Below are positions 35,387 through 47,663 of a DNA stretch of 64,000 nucleotides, one piece after another. The notes under the pieces were generated by a model. That model ran no database searches and was not told the origin of the DNA. It saw nothing but the letters and a program-made list of their open reading frames with translations. The translations under genes and the position numbers were made by a program. Every line of letters begins with the position of its first letter. The stretch's first letter is position 1. This DNA is from Nyssa sinensis (lineage: Eukaryota > Streptophyta > Magnoliopsida > Cornales > Nyssaceae). The DNA lies in contig CM018035.1 in NCBI GenBank assembly GCA_008638375.1, positions 9,141,577 to 9,205,576 on the forward strand. Reading direction: 5' to 3'.

Positions 35387-37233
35387 AAGTACCGCATTTT
35401 TTTTCCTTCAAGTTTATGTCACTTATGTTTGATGTTTTGTTTTGGTTGTTTTTTATGGACTTTTATATTGTACTGAACTCTTCTATCAATTGAGGGAGTG
35501 TTTGTCTTAATACTGTTTATTCATTTAAATTTATAATGATTAAATATTATTTATAAATTATTAAAAAATATTAAAACTTAAATAATACCTTTACTTAAAT
35601 TTATATTTAAATATAAATTTGAATAAAATTTTAAGTTACCATAAGAAATAGCCTTACACATGCAGCGTTAATATTAGGTTAAAAATAAATTAATATTTGA
35701 ATATAATTTTAAAATTTCTAAACAAATTTATATATATCTAGACACTTGTGCAATATAAAAAAAAATGAAAATTATATTTTCAACCATTTACATACTAAAA
35801 TTGAGGGTTTTTTTTTTTTGAGTTTTCAGTGTTTTGACTCCCAAATGTACATTAATTTTTTCCCCTTATTTTAATTATTTTTCCTTTTTTCTATTAGTTG
35901 TGCAGCAAAATATATATATATATATATTTACAGTAAATTTTAAAAAGTATGAATTAATAACTATGATTATTACCCTTTTTTTTTGGAAGTAGACATGCCT
36001 CTTTTAGTCCTTTACTTTGCCCACCAGAATTGACATTCATCCCTCTCTGTTGACACTTAATATGGGAAGGGCAAGGTCCATTGTGGTGGCTTGGCTATGG
36101 ACAAACCTCCAACTAATCATTCTGTTCAAGAATATTTGTATGATAAAATCACTGTCTTATCAATGATTTTTTTATTTTATTTTTAGCTATGAAGGAAAAA
36201 ATCAATGAACTTTTGAAACTTGAGAACTTTAACATGTGGCTTCAAATTATTGATGACCGACACAACCCTTATCATCATCAAAGAAATTTCTTAGAAGGCA
36301 CTATGTGATTAGAGTTAGTTGGCTTAAATCAAGAATAGTTAGTGGAAAAACACTAGTGCTTCCTAATCAATCAGTCATGAATTGACCTCAAGCTCATTGT
36401 GTGATTACTAATTATGATTCATGAAAAATAGGTGGCATGCATGCATGTTACTTAATTATATTGCATCCACAATTTCTGAAGATGTTACATTGATGTCACA
36501 CTACTTACAAATGCAGTTTGAATATTGTTTTGGTTGAGTGATTATATCATGAATTCTCAGAATTTTTTATGACCCATGTGAGAGAAAAAAAATTTGACCC
36601 CTTTTTTTTTGGATAGTTTTGACCCAATTCATCTTTTATGTTGTAATCTGCATATTTTTCTCTTATAATTTTCTTGATACTTAGTAGATTTATTATATGT
36701 GGACGTAAGTATTTTGTCGAATCACGTATATCTTCTATCTTCTCTACTTTTTTCCTGTTTGAATCAATTTTTTGTTTGTTTATGCACAACAGTTTTACCC
36801 TCTAACGAGTTCAGTTAGTGACACTCTCATCTTAGTTCTCCTATATACATAATAATCTGATTTCTGAGATCACAGGAAGAAGACATGAGAAAATGCCAAG
36901 GAAAAGGCAGTTAGCAATTTAAAAGAGTGAGACCACAACAGCCAAGAGATTAGCAGTCTAGTTGTGACTGCTATTTTATATATATAAATCACATCCAATA
37001 CAATACATATATATACACATGCTGAAAAATGCTACTTCTTTAACCTTCCAAGTGCAGAACAGTGTTTTGACATATACAAGCTGATATCAGAGACTTTGAG
37101 AGCCTAAGGATTAACTGTATAAGCAATGAAGTTTGGTTCACAGATCTCTATTTCTGTGATCTGAGGAGGAAGTATGGTCACATTTGCAAAGATCCTCTAG
37201 AGGTTTCAAATACTGAAATTGATGCTACTGATT
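35387..37233. other. Intergenic region between convergent genes
   Basis: Presumed 3' ends of the lectin kinase (plus) and the FRO gene (minus). AT-rich, with a (TA)n at about 35910-35927. The small frame at 36547-36789 shows no family. No gene seen. Confidence 0.55.
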
Positions 37234-39880
37234 CTAGAGTGCGAAAGTAAGGGAATGGAAATTGAAATATGGTTTCTTTTTCTGATCACCCATCTTTATA
37301 CCTTGAGAACTTAGCTGGCACAGTGAAGCCAGTGATTCTTTCATTGTTTCAGGTCCACACACCAAGACACCTATATCAGATCCACCAGTTTCGTTTGGGA
37401 ACTTGGAAAATATATCTGTTAAATTCACCACATTTTAGAAAATTTATGTTATTGAATGCTGAATTTCTATGGAAAATATGGAAAAAATGGAAAGACTGGA
37501 AACTATACCTTGGAAATTAGGCCTTCCTCCAAAGTGGATTTCATGTTCCTCAAGAGCTCCATTTATTTCCACTGAACTTGGTTTCATTTTTTCGCTTTGT
37601 TTTTCAGAAATGGGTGGAATCCCTTCCCTCAGATTTCTCCTTCTAAGAATAACAGCCACCAATGTGCTACATATGATTGCTACAGTGAAAGAACAGATAA
37701 GAAGGAGATCAGTTTCCGACGAGGGTTTGTTCTCTTTAGAGCCCGTTTTAGCAGTGGGAAGAAAGGCACGGTTGAAACAACTAAGCAAAACAAGGAACAA
37801 AATGGAAGAAAACCCAGCAATGGCAGCCCTCCAACGTAAACTCTCAAGTCCATGTGTTGCAAAATTTGAACATTTTGTGTCAAAGTTTACTGTTTCCACT
37901 TGAGAAAACTCATTCAGTAGTTCTCTTATTGTCGCACCAGATCGCTTTTCTTGTGTCACAAATACTTTTACTTTCAGATGCAATTGTTCACCCTTCTGCT
38001 TCAAGAGTAAAGGCAAAATTAGGTTTAACAGACAGATATCTTGGGACTTCTTTGCAGCATATACAAGTTGTATTTTTGATGGAAAACCCTTTCTACCACT
38101 GCTTTGGGCAGACTCAATTTCACGCAAAATGCTCAGAAATGGTGTTATCCCAATTCCTCCTGCCACTAGAAGTAGACTGTCGTATCTGCAAAAAGAATTT
38201 GATTAGTGTAAATTACCCAAAATTTGTAAATATAGAATCTAGCCAATGCCAGGTCCATTGAAGCAATTCCTAACCAGAACTTAAGTGTCATATATAGAAT
38301 TATTGTATGTACCGTAGGAAGTTCAATGAGGTAGGTCCATAAGGGCCTTCAATTGCTATGGGGATACACTTCATCTGACCATCATCTGAGTCAACCTCGG
38401 CGTTTATCATGTTATAGAGAGAGCTTGTCCACCATCCTTCGCATTTGATTATAACAGACACGGTGTGGTCATCAATATTGGAGCCAGAAGTTATAGTGAA
38501 GGAGTGCCACTGAAATTTGGAAATACTTGGTATCTTCATGAATATCACACTTGTTGGGGTATACTTCAATCCTGAAAGTAATACGAAATATGGGATTTTA
38601 TATTACTTGATAACCTTGTTATGTAATTTCTGATAACTGAAAAAGGACTTGGAAGATGTACTTGGATCTTTGGGCAGAATAAGCTCCATAGCTTTAGAGG
38701 GGAAGATTTTTGCAGAAAGTATGCATGTTTCTGGTCTTGATTGTATGATTCGGAGTAGCTTATCGAGGCCAAAGAGAAAAATTCCAGGGAAAACCATATA
38801 AAAGTGGCGATCTCCAGTGTGAAACAAGAAGAATAATAAGAACACTGCGTATAGATGGTGCGTGTAATAGAAGATTTCAAACTGTTTCCTTCTTATTTGT
38901 GGAAGTGATGTGATCCAGATAACTAGCCCTGTCACAAGAGCAATCTCACCAGCAAGGTATATCCGGCCGGTTTTTTGCCAGTTCCACATCTGTTGCAATG
39001 TAAAAGGAGTTAAATACAACAGATATACACATTCAAGGGATGTTAAATTGTAGAAATGGACTAGAATCACCTTATCCTGAATGCAGTGTTTGATGCCCCA
39101 TATGAAAAAGATGCCTGCACCATGCAAAGTGGCAAATAATATCATTGCAGTGCCAAGCCAGACATGGTATCTTACTGAAGCTTCAAATTGGATGCCGAGA
39201 ATCTGAAATATGGACATCCCTCTTAAGATAGGCAGAAGAAGCAGAGCTACGCAGGCTTCTGCCAGCAAGCCAAACCGGATGGAAACCTTGTAAAATTTGA
39301 ACTGCCACCTGAAATACAGGCGTAGTGTTAGATCACCAGTGATTTGATGGAATTATCGAGTGATGATGATGATGATGATGCTTACACATTCAACTTCAGT
39401 GCTTTGATTGGAATTATCTTCTTAAAATCATTAGAGACGTGGGTATAGAAAGTCCAAGCTAGAAACAGGATGAAGAGGGACGCAGCTAGAATCTCAATTC
39501 CAGTCAAGACACCGAGATAACTGTTAACAACAAGTGGATTGGAGAGAGCTGTGGTTGAACTTCTCCTTTGTCTGCCATCCAAATTCAAAATAAAAAATAA
39601 AAAATTGATATGAAGCATTTAGATATAATAAGCTTGACAGTTCAAAAAATATTTTCTTACCTGCTTCTTGGTTCCTTGGGTTTCAATTCCAAGTAAATGA
39701 ATCCAATCATAGCCAGAGCAATGACAGGAAATGTATAGACAACAAAATCAAGACCTGCAGAATACTCTTCGGGAGATCAGTGTTCAAAACAGCAATCATA
39801 TGAGTCATATCTATAATTATGTTGCAACTTATTCAGTTCAAATAAGCAATAATTAATAAAGCCATGACATGGAACAAGCA

Positions 39881-39912
<32 letters not shown>

Positions 39913-40145
39913 AATTCTGGAAAGGGGGTTTTTCGGCAGCATGTAGATAAATTTTTTTTTTTTTTTTGGTGAAAAAATAAGATTGTACCATTATAGCGAA
40001 ACACCGTATTCATTGCACTTTGTTCAGCTCCCTTCCATTTTCTTGTCCATAGTTCTGTGGGCTTAAGAATCCAAAGAGAAACCCAACCAGCACAGATCAA
40101 GATCATCACTATTTTGAGCAACACAAGAAGAGAAGTGCTCGCCAT
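37234..40145 (-). CDS. FRO: Ferric-chelate reductase (FRO family), 706 aa
   Basis: Eight minus-strand exons: 39989-40145, 39661-39754, 39386-39571, 39071-39308, 38662-38989, 38313-38571, 37509-38185 and 37234-37415. All introns are GT-AG, and 2121 nt keep frame to the stop. It moves electrons from cytosolic NAD(P)H through FAD and two haems to reduce ferric or cupric chelates at a membrane. The ferric-reductase domain has paired haem histidines, H194/H208 (YHVWLG..TLHG) and H269 or H270 with H282 (YYTHHLYAVF..FHTG). The FAD motif is HSFTITS (357-363). Nucleotide binding is VAGGIGITPF (428-437) and CGPE (666-669). Extra hydrophobic helices follow the NAD region (about 537-600), as in plant FROs. 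Length matches the ~700-aa plasma-membrane FRO2/4/5 group. Which paralogue it is cannot be settled here. Expression is probably iron- or copper-responsive, but no element was identified. Confidence 0.96.
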
Positions 40146-40209
40146 TTCTGTCTTCTAAATTTGATGTAGTAGTGCAGGCTTTGAGTTCATAGGCATGAGC
40201 AAGAATCTC

Positions 40210-40217
40210 TTTATATA
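40210..40217 (-). promoter_or_regulatory. TATA box of the FRO gene
   Basis: TATATAAA on the minus strand, 65 bp upstream of the ATG at 40145, within CTCTATATAAAGAG. The distance allows a short 5' UTR of about 30-40 nt. Confidence 0.6.
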
Positions 40218-40539
40218 GAGTTTTGACAAGAGATGGTGGTTACCCACGGGGAGAGAAAAAGATAATACATAGAGCCCCACCATTTTTCAAAATGCCCCAT
40301 CACTTTCTGTTTCATTCTCCGTTTGGCAGATTTGTGTATTTTCCATTTTCATCATTTTGCTTTCATTGCTTGGACTATAACAAGTTGAAAAATCTTTCTT
40401 TAAAAAAAAAAAAAAAAGCAAACTATTGGTAATGGGAGATGATGAAAGTAAACACATCTGACATATAGGTGATGCTGAATCCACCAATTCTCATTTCCTT
40501 GGAAGCTATTATTTTTACTTTATTCCAACGGTAGGCAGC

Positions 40540-41420
40540 TTTAGCTTTCTGTTATTATCATTTTTTTCCCTTCTGAAACTTGGTCCACATCTAAAATGGT
40601 GGATTCATGGTCCATCCCAAACTACTTTTATTTTTTCTCCACTTTATATTTCTTTTTTGATTACCTTCCTCGCGTATATATAAACATTTTCAATCCTTTG
40701 TATCCTATATATCTAACCAGGGAGACGTATATGTTGAAGAAAATTCTAATAATAGTAATACTTTAATAATAAAATTTATAATAATATAAATTGGATAATA
40801 TAAAATAATTAGACATATCCTTTTTCATTTAAAATTTTAATAATAAATAATAAAAATTATACGAAATTAAATAAATAATAATATAAATTAGGTAATACAA
40901 AATAATTGACACGTTTTGTTATAATCATTTTTTATCCTTCTGAAAGTTGGTCCATATCTAAAATAGTGGATTCATGGTCCATTCCAAACTACCTGTTTTT
41001 TTCCACGCTTTATATTTTTGTCTTACCTATTGTCAGAGAGATTAGATACAGATAAAAATTGACACCTTGCTACAATTGGTTCCTTATCATTTTCTCATTG
41101 ACCAAACACAAGACGCATGGTAGAATAATCGCAGGGCGGCTCAAGACAATTTGAAATATAAAGTATTAAGGCAAGAATTTTAAATAAGATCTTTTTTTAT
41201 TTTTTAATATTAATATTGTAAAACTCTAATGAATATATAAACATTTTCAATGTTATGAACCCTAATTCCTACATATATTTAATAGGGAAAATGTATATGT
41301 TGAATAAAAATTTAGTAATGGCAATACTCTAGTTATAGAATTTATAATAATATAAACTATGTAATACAAAATAATTATACACATTTTTTTTTATCTAAAC
41401 AAATAATATTAAAAATTAAG
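40540..41420. repeat. Duplicated segment upstream of the FRO gene
   Basis: Two direct copies share a TTGGTCCACATCTAAAAT.GTGGATTCATGGTCCAT block (40580 and 40949). Downstream in each is a TATATAAACATTTTCAAT..ACGTATATGTTGAA block (40677 and 41234). In the second copy the two blocks are about 190 bp further apart, so extra sequence has been inserted, including ATTGTCAGAGAGATTAG. The duplication lies 0.4-1.3 kb upstream of the FRO start codon. Confidence 0.75.
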
Positions 41421-42419
41421 AATTATATATATATATATATTTTTTTTTTTGGAGTCTCGAGATTTTTTCGTTAGTTTAATGATAGAGCTGACCCTGAATA
41501 ATGGATAAGTGACTCAATGCATATAGAGTTGTGATACACAATCTAAAGTTTTGTAAATAGAGTTGTGACTTCTAAATGACTAATTATCCAGTGAAATCGT
41601 TACACGACGCCATCATAGATTCAGTTCTTAAAAAAATTGAAACTTCGTGAGAGATCATCACATGACGTAGTATGACGGTCTCACAGAATAAAGAAATCCT
41701 AAATTGGTTGTTTATTGTTCAAGAATTCTTGTTTAGACGGTTCATACCATCTATACATAGTGTTTTGATTTAAGATTTTAATTCTTTCATATTTCGACTT
41801 CTTTATAATTTTCCTTGTACATATTGTAAATTTTGGAGTAGTATTACTTTTGTAGGTACGAACAAAACAGAATAAATTAAACTGAGACTGCACTTTCAAG
41901 GAAATTATGAAAATATATTGAGTTGAACCACAAAAATGAAGTTGTTTGCACTTCTGACACCCTGTATGATCTCAATTGAGAGTGATAATGATCCTAGATA
42001 ATCTAGTTGACCTAACGAGGAGTGAATAGGATAATTTGTCAATTGATGATATTTTGACCAATTTAATTTTAGTGATTCAGGTTTCACTTTAAATAGTATT
42101 TAAAATTTTCGTGTGTGTAATAATAAGTAGTGTGAAATTAAAAATTATTATTGATGCAATATTTTATGATTCTCGCACGTGTTATAATAATCAGTGTAAA
42201 CTTAAAGGCAGAGTTATACATTAAGAGACAAAAGATTTTTTATATAAAAATCTTAGATGAGAAAATCACAGGACCTCATCCAGATACGTACTAATCCATA
42301 ATTAAGAAATTGAGACATAATACAAATTTAGTATGACTCACACGACTTAGTACTTCAAGTCTTACTAATATTGATATGATATTCTCTTGACTTGACTTCT
42401 CAATCATTATTCAGGGCTA
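41421..42419. other. Intergenic region
   Basis: No gene recognised. AT-rich. Small minus-strand frames at 41699-41899 and 41905-42087 have no family match. Confidence 0.5.
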
Positions 42420-43200
42420 CTCTTACGACAACGGAAGCATAAACACTGGGAGGTCAGGGAATCCAAGGAAAGACCTTGATACATATGTTGGATCTCAACT
42501 TGACTCAAAAACTTAAGTTGTTAGATCTTAGGCCTAATCATGTATATTAGTTTTTCTATATTAGACTCATTATCTAATCTGGGAATCCAAACTCACATGT
42601 TACCTTAACAAATCTCTCCCTTTACGTATAAGTTGTCACGTGAATCACAACTCTCCATTGAGACCAACCCTTGTCAACATGACTCATTTGAGTACATCAT
42701 ACTTTCCCAATAACCAACGCTCTCCAACTAATCAAGCCTGAACCAAATACAGTATGTCACCAGCATCATAGTATCACCAATGTCGAACACACTGTATTGT
42801 CAGCACAATAGTAACACCATCGCTGAACATATCGTGTAGGCAATACCATGGTATCACTAAGTATTCAGTCACCAAAGGTTCAGTGCAAAACCCAAACACG
42901 CTATGTAGGCATCACCACCGTATCACCAAGTGTGTAGAAATAAAAGTCGACGTTCTTCACAAGAGCTACCAAATACTAACATTTTCAACATAGTGGAAGC
43001 ATAAACACAACATATGAAGAGACCGAGGAGTACAAGGAGAGGCCCTAATACACATGTTGGTTCCTAACTTAACCCAAAAGCTTAAGATTTTAGGTCTTAG
43101 GCCCAATCATGTATATTAATCCTTTCTTATTACACTCATTATCTGATGTGGGACTCCAAACTCACATGTTTCTTTAATAGTTATAACATTTTTGAATCCT
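42420..43200 (-). mobile_element. TRIM-like multi-LTR element
   Basis: Two short LTRs of about 125 bp, 42486-42610 and 43055-43178, share AACTTAA..AAAA.CTTAAG, CTTAGGCC.AATCATGTATATTA, and a TCCAAACTCACATGTT end. On the minus strand LTR1 runs TGTTAAGGTAAC to GATCCAACA and is directly preceded by a purine tract, AAAGGGAGAGATT (42611-42623). After each LTR comes a decayed Met-tRNA primer site (TGTATCAAGGTC next to LTR1, TGTGTATTAGGGCC next to LTR2). A primer site after both LTRs means there were once at least three LTRs in tandem, with the left end now lost. The 444-bp interior has repeated GTATCACCA and GTAGGCA.TACCA words and no coding. Confidence 0.65.
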
Positions 43201-45304
43201 CAAATTACGCAAACTTTAACCACAACACAACTACTTACATTCTTGGTATCGACCGATCACACAAGTTGAAATCCTTCACCTAAGTACTCTGTCTAAGCCG
43301 TAGAAAATCTAAGGTTTTGGGTTTTTTCTAATAGGAGACTGTTTACTATGTGATTTTTTATATAGAAGTTGAAAGCACTTTTTGAAAATTTTGAAGAAAA
43401 TCTCTCAATTTCGAAGAATCCAAAAGTTCTCTACATAATGAATACAACCCTACTATATAGGATTAGGGTTTTCTTATGCTTAAAATGATTAGAAAAACTA
43501 GGGAAATCCAAAAGCTGAGAAGTCATTTGAACCATGTATCGAATGTCGCATTGAGCGACCTCCTCTAGAGTTGCATTAAAAGTTTTAAACGAGGCCTAGT
43601 TCAGACCACTTATCTAAACACTTATCTAACATCATCTAACAAGCTCTACCGAAAACCAACACATCTTTGTGACCGAAACATTGTTTGAACGAGGTTTCGA
43701 ATAAGTCTCTAGAATTTAATTATAACACTTGTTTGCGCAAGGTTGTTCAAAAAAAAATTATTAAGGCTCATTTAGATAACCTGAAATTTTGATTATCTTG
43801 ACTTTGCACGTTCAAAAACATTTTTTAAATTTGAAAACAACAAGTCAATCCAATCAAATTTGAATTCCAACACACGTTAAATAATTTTAAAAATATTAAA
43901 AATTGTGTGTGAGCAATCAACCTAAGCCATAGTTCCCAAGTCTAATTACCTCTTCAATCCTATGAAATCAACTATTATGATCTTCAATGATGCTTGATGC
44001 CACTTCAATCACATGACTTGAGTATCATGATAAGACATGATTTAGAATCAATAATTCTAATTACAATTAAAATCTTGTCATACAAAATATGGCAACACAT
44101 ATATACATACTCTCAATCATAACAGAAAGGGATAGATGGGGATATGGCTAGGATAAAAACAATGAATATTACTTAACCAACTTCAGCACCTTCAAAAAGG
44201 ATCAGTTGGTTTAAGGAACAAAGATACTGTAGAAAATTGGATGCACAAGGTACCATGATGACCTTATGGAATAGCAATACAGTACTCATGATCATGGGCT
44301 TGAAATCTTTTACAATATGTGGGAAGTGGGAACCCTTTCTATGAACCACAAATGTGCAACACAAACCATTGCAAGTGCTATTTACTTTTCAAAGATGCGC
44401 AAGCAAGTCCTTGTACCCATCCTTTCAAAATCCAGAATCACTAGATAACCAAGAGTTCTTAAAGCACTATATATGAAGAGGTGATTCCCAATGGTCCATG
44501 AAGCACTAGATAACCAAAAAGTCCAAAGATGGTGGATGATAAGGGATTCCCAAGGATGTGTAAGAAGCTAATCACCATTGTTCTCTTGATAGATACTGAC
44601 TTTTCCCCACCTAGGAGTGTCTGCAGGCATGAGATTCGGTGTCTCAATCCCAAACCCACCCCATGTCTATCCTATACTTGTCCCTTTTCAATTATGATAA
44701 ACTCATTCCTTGTCTTACTCATAGCAACTCGAATAGGGGAATCATTTGCATAGTTAAAAAGTTCATTTGGCACTTGTAACAGTATTTTGACTATTTTAAT
44801 GACTCCATCATACATGAACTCTAATAATTATAACCAAAATGAGTATATATATTTTTTATATCTTAATGTATTTTGAATTTAAAAATATAAATAATTTTAT
44901 CTCTCTCACTTTTCGTTAACTTTACACCAAAATTTGGCTCCTCTCTCTCTCTCTTCCTAGGAGTACCCCACATCTTCTAGAGATATTTTGACTACCCTGA
45001 TATATCACATATTGGAGTGCAAAATTGGAATAAGGAAGCCATTTTGATAGTTAGAGCATTTGACTTCCAGAATGGATTCCTGCTTAGATTATACTAAAAT
45101 TTATTATCTTTATTTAAAAAATAATAGTAAATGAAAGATTTTTTATTTTTTTAATATTATAATTCTAAAATTATATATATATTTTTTTGGAATTGTGTGC
45201 AACCACCATTACGAGTTAACTGGGATGGTGAAATTAATGAGGAGAAATTGTTGCATGAACCGGTCTATTAACTTGGTTCATGAATTGTACTAATCATATA
45301 TTGT
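43201..45304. other. Intergenic region
   Basis: No confirmed gene. A slightly GC-richer patch at 44160-44760 has short frames on both strands with no recognised family. It may be decayed coding sequence. The rest is AT-rich. Confidence 0.5.
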
Positions 45305-45787
45305 CATGTAAGTAGGTTGTTATTTTTGGTCTTTCAAAAATTAGGCATTTTTTTCAAACAACACGATATTATAGGTCAAATCCATGGACCTAGTTCATGC
45401 AAGAACTTCTCCAGGACAACTCTGCTTCAAACCCTCCCTAATTAAAAAAAAAATCTTTCCAAACTTTATTAGCCGTACCTAGCATTTTATCCCAGACGTG
45501 TCTCAACACGATTATAATAAAATTTATTTTATTTAAAATAAATTTGGCATGTAAGTAGGTTGTTATTTTTTGTCTTTCAAAAATTAGGCTTTTTTTTCAA
45601 ACAACACATTATTATAGGTCAAATCCATGGACCCACTCATGCAAGAACTTCTCCGGGACAACTCTGCTTCAAACCCTCCCTACTTAAAAAAAAAATCTTT
45701 CCAAACTTTATTAACCGTACCTAGCATTTTATCCCAGACGTGTCACAACACGATTATAATAAAATTTATTTTATTTAAAAAATAATA
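45305..45787. repeat. Recent tandem duplication, 243-bp unit x2
   Basis: Copies at 45305-45547 and 45548-45787 are nearly identical, from CATGTAAGTAGGTTGTTATT through CAAATCCATGGACC, GGGACAACTCTGCTTCAAAC and CATTTTATCCCAGACGTGTC to TTATTTTATTTAAAA. Only a handful of substitutions and a short indel separate them, so this is the youngest duplication I found. Confidence 0.9.
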
Positions 45788-46160
45788 ATAAATAAAATTA
45801 TTATTATTATTTTTTTAGTATTATAATTCAACAATTATATGTACTCATTAGTATGTTAGGTTTTTAAAAATATGTAAAAAGTATTTAAGTAATTTTATAT
45901 TATAATCGAAATAAGATGGATTTATATTACCTCCTTTTCCAAACTCTTCTTGAACCTATTAGGTTTTAATTTTTTTGCAACAAATTTCAATTTTGTTTAA
46001 ATACTTTTTAAATCCGTCTCATCAGAATTTATGACAATTATTCAGTTTAGGGAGATGTGCATACAGTGCATGCTTACAAGGAGGGCACAAAATAAGATCA
46101 TGTTGTTGATTGAAAACAAATTAATTATAGAGGACTAAGTGGAAACCATTTCTGTGAAAT
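45788..46160. other. Intergenic region
   Basis: AT-rich sequence with nothing recognisable. Confidence 0.5.
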
Positions 46161-46540
46161 CATGTCCACTAAAACCAACTCTTAGAAGGCATTTGCCTAC
46201 CCTAAAATTTGCAAAGAAGAAAACTATATAGTAGTAACCATGAACCAGAAACATCACAGCTTCAGATTTTCTTTGGAGAGGGTTTCCCTTTGTTGATTTG
46301 TTACTGGGAATAAACTATTTTGTCCAAGGAACCAAGGGAATTCGACGCATTAGTTAGAGATTCTCAATGTATATCCCCAGTTGTATCCTTAATGCAATGT
46401 GTCATTCATAATGTTCTTAAAAATCACATCACGTGGGATCTAAAAGTACCGTATAATGACACATTGGAAATACAATTTAGAAGGTAAATCGGGAATCTCT
46501 AGCATTTTTCAAACTTAAATTGTCAAAGAAGTCTCATATA
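46161..46540. repeat. 380-bp duplicated segment, copy 1 (left of the LINE)
   Basis: From CATGTCCACTAAAACCAACT to AAGTCTCATATAG this matches 55606-55986 nearly throughout. Before the LINE landed, the two copies were only about 17 bp apart (TCTGCCATCTCGAAGTCT), so they were a tandem pair. The LINE entered at the end of this copy. Confidence 0.9.
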
Positions 46541-46547
46541 GGATGAT

Positions 46548-47660
46548 ATGGGCCAAGCCCAATATAATCGTCTTCATGGGCTAAATCAAAGCAGGCTTAA
46601 TTTGGCCCAATCTAAGGAAAGGTTTAAAGAAGGGGTGGGGCCGGCCCAACAATTTGCTACCAGGCCCAAGTCGGGGCGCCAAATGGGGTCTCCAAATTTC
46701 ACTAATCAGGCCTTCGTTTCTTCGTTCTCTTCTAAACAACCCGGGCCTTATGGCCTGGATCACCTCCAAAGGAATAGAAGGGGTCAGACTTACAGGTATG
46801 GGGCCTTTGCTCATGGGCCTCCGCTAGTCAAACCCATTAGAGGTTACAAGGAAGGGAACGGGCCTGCTCCGATAGAAACAGCTGCGTCCAGCCCGGTGAG
46901 TCAGGCAAAGCTCCGCCATTCCTCTAACCACAGCTCTTCTGCGCTGGCGATGACTGAAAATTTTGGACAGATTGAAAAGGAAAGACAGTAGACTGGAGAA
47001 GGAAAAGGCAAGGAAAAGGAAAGCCTAGTGATGCAGGTAGTGCAGGTGGAGGGAAGTTCAGAACGGTATGATTCTGATCAAAGCAGTGTGGCGGACGAAC
47101 GGGTTTTTCTACAATATCTGGAGAAAAATTACAGTACAGACCTTCGACATTCTAATTTGGAGGCAGGATGCTCTTTCACGGCGGAAGCCGAAACCACCTT
47201 CGGTCAAGGAGTGAAGCCTTTGCCAGAGAACCAAGAAGGGGTAGTGATGATACGAAGTCAGGATTGCTCAGTAAATTCAGAGGATTATAATCCACTTGCA
47301 ATTGTTTTCCCGTTTGATTTATCCAATGACTACAATTAGATTCAAGAAGCTACTCCTGCAGATCTCCTATGTAACCAACAGCTTTTATCAGACTCCTAGG
47401 TACTCCGAAAGCTAGGAAAGGTGAGCAAATTACTAGGAGTTTCTTGTGCAGGCTATGAGGATCGTCTGATGGAGCTTTTTAGAGAAATTGTGCTGTGTAA
47501 TAATTTGTCAAGACATTGTCCAAGTAATAGCCCCGAGATAAACAAGGAAGAGAAGTCAGCCAAAAGGCTAAGAAGAGTCATGAAGGAGTTGTCCTGCTCG
47601 GTCAATTATGGGGGCAGCAAAGCGGTGGAGGCCTTGGTGGAAGGCAGCGAGGAGGTCTAG
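46548..47660 (+). pseudogene. LINE ORF1 remnant (5'-truncated)
   Basis: Three frames in series (46548-46991, 47028-47339 and 47421-47660) are separated by TAG stops. They are rich in Gln, Ser and Lys, with MKELSCSVNYGG near the end. No CCHC knuckle or RNA-binding fold is visible. It lies directly upstream of ORF2 with only a few bases between, the usual plant L1 layout. Confidence 0.65.
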
Positions 47661-47663
47661 CTC

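Noticed and set aside
44160..44760. Possible decayed coding region
   Set aside because: Short frames on both strands, no recognisable domain, and no consistent splice sites.
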